From assembly GCA_963693365.1 (NCBI GenBank), contig CAVNZM010000008.1:6200001-6264000 (forward strand): 64,000 nt of DNA, written 5' to 3'. Origin of the DNA: Amoebidium appalachense. Taxonomy: Eukaryota; Ichthyosporea. The position numbers and the translations under genes are program-made. How positions within the stretch are numbered: position 1 is the stretch's first letter; each line of letters starts with the position of its first letter. Shown in pieces: positions 48,040 through 64,000 of the stretch. The notes beneath the pieces were generated by a model. The model saw nothing but the letters and a program-made list of their open reading frames with translations. It did no database searches and was not told where the DNA came from.

Positions 48040-48341
48040 AGATTATTTTCCACCCCTGACCCTTGTTGGGTGGAAGTTTAGCTGGCCTGGTGCCGGCATG
48101 TGATCAAATCCTCTTTGGACGTGTAAACAGTACATAATGTATATCCCCCCCTCCCCCCCCCCCCCCTCCCCCTCCCCCGCGCGAAAGGATGAGCTCTAGT
48201 TATAATGCATCACGACTCTTTGTGTGTGCTTTGCAGCCCTCGTTGTGTTTTCCGTCCTTAATGCGCACTTTGGATGTATTGATTACTCCTCTCATACGTA
48301 TTAATTGGTACCCCCTCCCCCTCCCCCTCCCTATGTACATA

Positions 48342-48373
<32 letters not shown>

Positions 48374-49301
48374 CCTTCCTTCTCCACTCCCCTTGGCCCG
48401 CTGCCCAGCTGTATCGGTGGCAAGGGGCTTTCAAAAAAAGAGAGAATGAGAGATGAATGTGAGGCCCATGATTGGTTGTGTTGTGGTTTGGCCATGGACA
48501 TGTTCCAAATATTTGCAGGAAGCAGCATGTGTTTATAGTACAGTATAGAAAGCAACTGCGCAAACATTTTACTGCAAAACTATGTATAAACCTGTCGGGA
48601 CATGTGCGGTATACCGCGCACATCATGATCAAGGGGATCCTATATGATTAAGGGGACATAAGGAGTATAATTATTTTTCATTTACTGGTATTAATAAGCG
48701 CGCAGGATGTAACACTTGTGCGGCATGCACAACTCACTTCCTGCAAAATATATTAATTGTATGCGGAGGAGGGCTGAACAATTCATGATCACAAGCAGCC
48801 ACGACGTCGACGTCGACAGACATCATTGAATCGGCAGATTTTGCAAAGCACACACCCATGGCCACGCAAAAAAAGAGTATGCATATGTGCAGTATGCAAG
48901 ACGCATCGTACACATGCGGCCTGAGGGATTGAGGGTAAGAGGGAGGGTGGGAGGGTGGAGGGGGAGGTGTTGTGTGTGTGTTGGGGGGGGGGGGGGGGGG
49001 GGGGGGGGGGAACAAAATTATCAGTGCTGCCATAGTATTCCTGTGTCAGTGCATGTGCAAAACAATTCCTATGACGCGGGAGAGACATGTGCCTAGCATG
49101 AAGAGAATCGTCAACCAACCCGAATGTCTTTTTAACTTCGTTTTCTGCAATAATATTTATGCAATGTCGACAGCAGTCATGTTTTCTTAAAGAAATTGGC
49201 TTTTCACGGTCCATACGCCAGCGTGTTTATCCGATAAATATAACTTTTGGACCATTACTTCTTGATCTGATTCGTGCACTTGTCTAGACATACAGTTAGT
49301 C

Positions 49302-49332
<31 letters not shown>

Positions 49333-49425
49333 ACACACACACACAAAGCCATACACATGCGCACGCACGGACACGTACACATGCATGCGTGTGCGCACAC
49401 GCATGCACGCACACGCACACGTACA

Positions 49426-49468
<43 letters not shown>

Positions 49469-49541
49469 CGTACTAGAATCATACACAACACACACTCAAA
49501 CACACACACACACAGACACACACACACATACACACACACAC

Positions 49542-49594
<53 letters not shown>

Positions 49595-49637
49595 TCGAAT
49601 TTTTCCTATATTCCTTAGTTGTGCTCTCATGAATGTG

Positions 49638-49643
49638 TTTATT
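49638..49643 (-). terminator. Candidate PI-PLC polyadenylation hexamer
   Basis: TTTATT on the plus strand, i.e. AATAAA in the gene's sense, about 445 bases past the stop codon. Confidence 0.35.
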
Positions 49644-50088
49644 AAAGCGCCATCCTGTGACGCGTATGCAAGCCTTGTTTCCCTGCACCATCATATGTCC
49701 TACGTAGATACTATTGTTCTAACAATGATTAATTCATAATCACACCGAGTCCTACATGCAAAAAGTTTCATGATAATACCCCCCCCCCCCCCCCCCCCCC
49801 CCCTTTTTTTTTTTTTCTCTCTCTCTCTCCCTCTCCTCCTCTTCCTTTTCGAAAGTGCGATAATCCCCATAAAAAGAACGGAAGAAGGGGAAAAAAAGAG
49901 TGGGAGAAAGAGTGGGAAGTAATCAACAACCAACCACGATAAACTTCGGCAATCATCCGGTGTGTACCATAATAACAACCGAACATGAGGGGAAACTTTC
50001 ACAAAGTCCATATTTAGAACAACGGTGAGACGCGTTGAAAAAAAGGCACTAAGAAAAACGCGTAGCATAATTATGATGTTTCTATAGC

Positions 50089-63628
<13,540 letters not shown>

Positions 63629-64000
63629 CTGCAAATAACGTTTTAAAAAATGCGGATGTAATGTAATGAATTTACTGGGTGTGGGATATTACAGTACAAG
63701 AAATGTGGATTTACCTGAATGAAGTTCGTGGCTTACACTGTGGGAGGGACATTACAGTAGAAAAAGTGGATATACTGTAATGCATTTACAGGTTGTGGGA
63801 CATAACCACACAAAAATGCGGATATACTTCAATAGATTTACAGGTTGTGGAATATTACAGTTTTTTTATTATTAAAAAAAAAAGGGGTTTGCTGTAATGA
63901 ATTTACTGATTGTGGGATATTACAATACAAAATTGTGGATACGGATATACTGTAATGGATTTACTGGCCCTAGCAGACAACGTGCTGGCCGTGTGCTGTG
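63629..64000. repeat. Degenerate 60-70-base tandem repeat upstream of PI-PLC exon 1 (visible)
   Basis: About five units built from GTGGATATACTGTAATGGAT, TTACAGGTTGTGG and GATATTACAGTA run from about 63640 to near 63970, beginning within 15 bases of the exon's acceptor (63628). The array may continue past the window. No exon was found in the last 30 bases. Confidence 0.8.

Larger units (their letters stand above)
47802..50088. other. Spacer between the convergent TilS and PI-PLC genes
   Basis: It contains the presumed 3' UTRs of both genes, poly-C blocks (48147-48175, 48343-48371, 49303-49332, 49779-49803), a poly-G block (48981-49010) and CA tracts (49434-49592). No coding sequence was recognised. 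Confidence 0.6.

Overview
This is a stretch of nuclear DNA from a eukaryote. Four spliced protein genes can be rebuilt exon by exon, with 47 GT-AG introns in total. Codon phase is conserved across every proposed junction, and every internal exon reads open. The introns and spacers are crowded with (CA)n/(GT)n, poly-C/poly-G and compound CnAn tracts. The host cannot be named from sequence alone. A nuclear TilS gene argues against an animal and suits a unicellular eukaryote (an alga or another protist). TSP1 repeats, SMYD4 and an ST13/Hip gene are all compatible with that.

Layout: (1) 1-7.3 kb is mostly repeats, with a 5'-truncated LINE copy (about 1767-2371), an orphan membrane-protein ORF (4503-4949) and an array of small palindromes (5589-5862). 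(2) About 7.33-12.18 kb is an apparently intact non-LTR retrotransposon with two overlapping ORFs. (3) 12550-19190 (+) is an ST13/Hip-like co-chaperone, 8 exons, 273 aa. (4) 19.2-23.8 kb is a repeat-rich spacer with one speculative minus-strand gene start. (5) 37941-23840 (-) is a SMYD4-type TPR-SET-MYND protein, 17 exons, 719 aa. (6) 38555-47801 (+) is a tRNA(Ile)-lysidine synthase (TilS), 11 exons, 477 aa. SMYD4 and TilS are head to head and share a 613 bp spacer. (7) 63628-50089 (-) is a PI-PLC that continues off the right end. It joins a Ca2+-dependent-type phosphoinositide phospholipase C domain to two TSP1 repeats, a transmembrane helix and a cytoplasmic tail carrying PPPPY (15 exons, 659 aa visible).

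The genes do not form a pathway. ST13 and SMYD4 both use TPR helices and belong to protein folding and lysine methylation. TilS should modify an organellar tRNA-Ile(CAU). The PLC looks like a cell-surface enzyme. The most unusual material is the domain architecture of the PLC, the nuclear TilS, and a recurring pattern in which short tandem duplications sit against splice sites and copy the acceptor plus the first exon bases. Poly-C tracts also lie strongly on the coding strand of all four genes, and two MITE-like families plus one SINE-like family are present. All exon calls come from reading splice signals and family motifs by eye; no alignment or transcript data were available.
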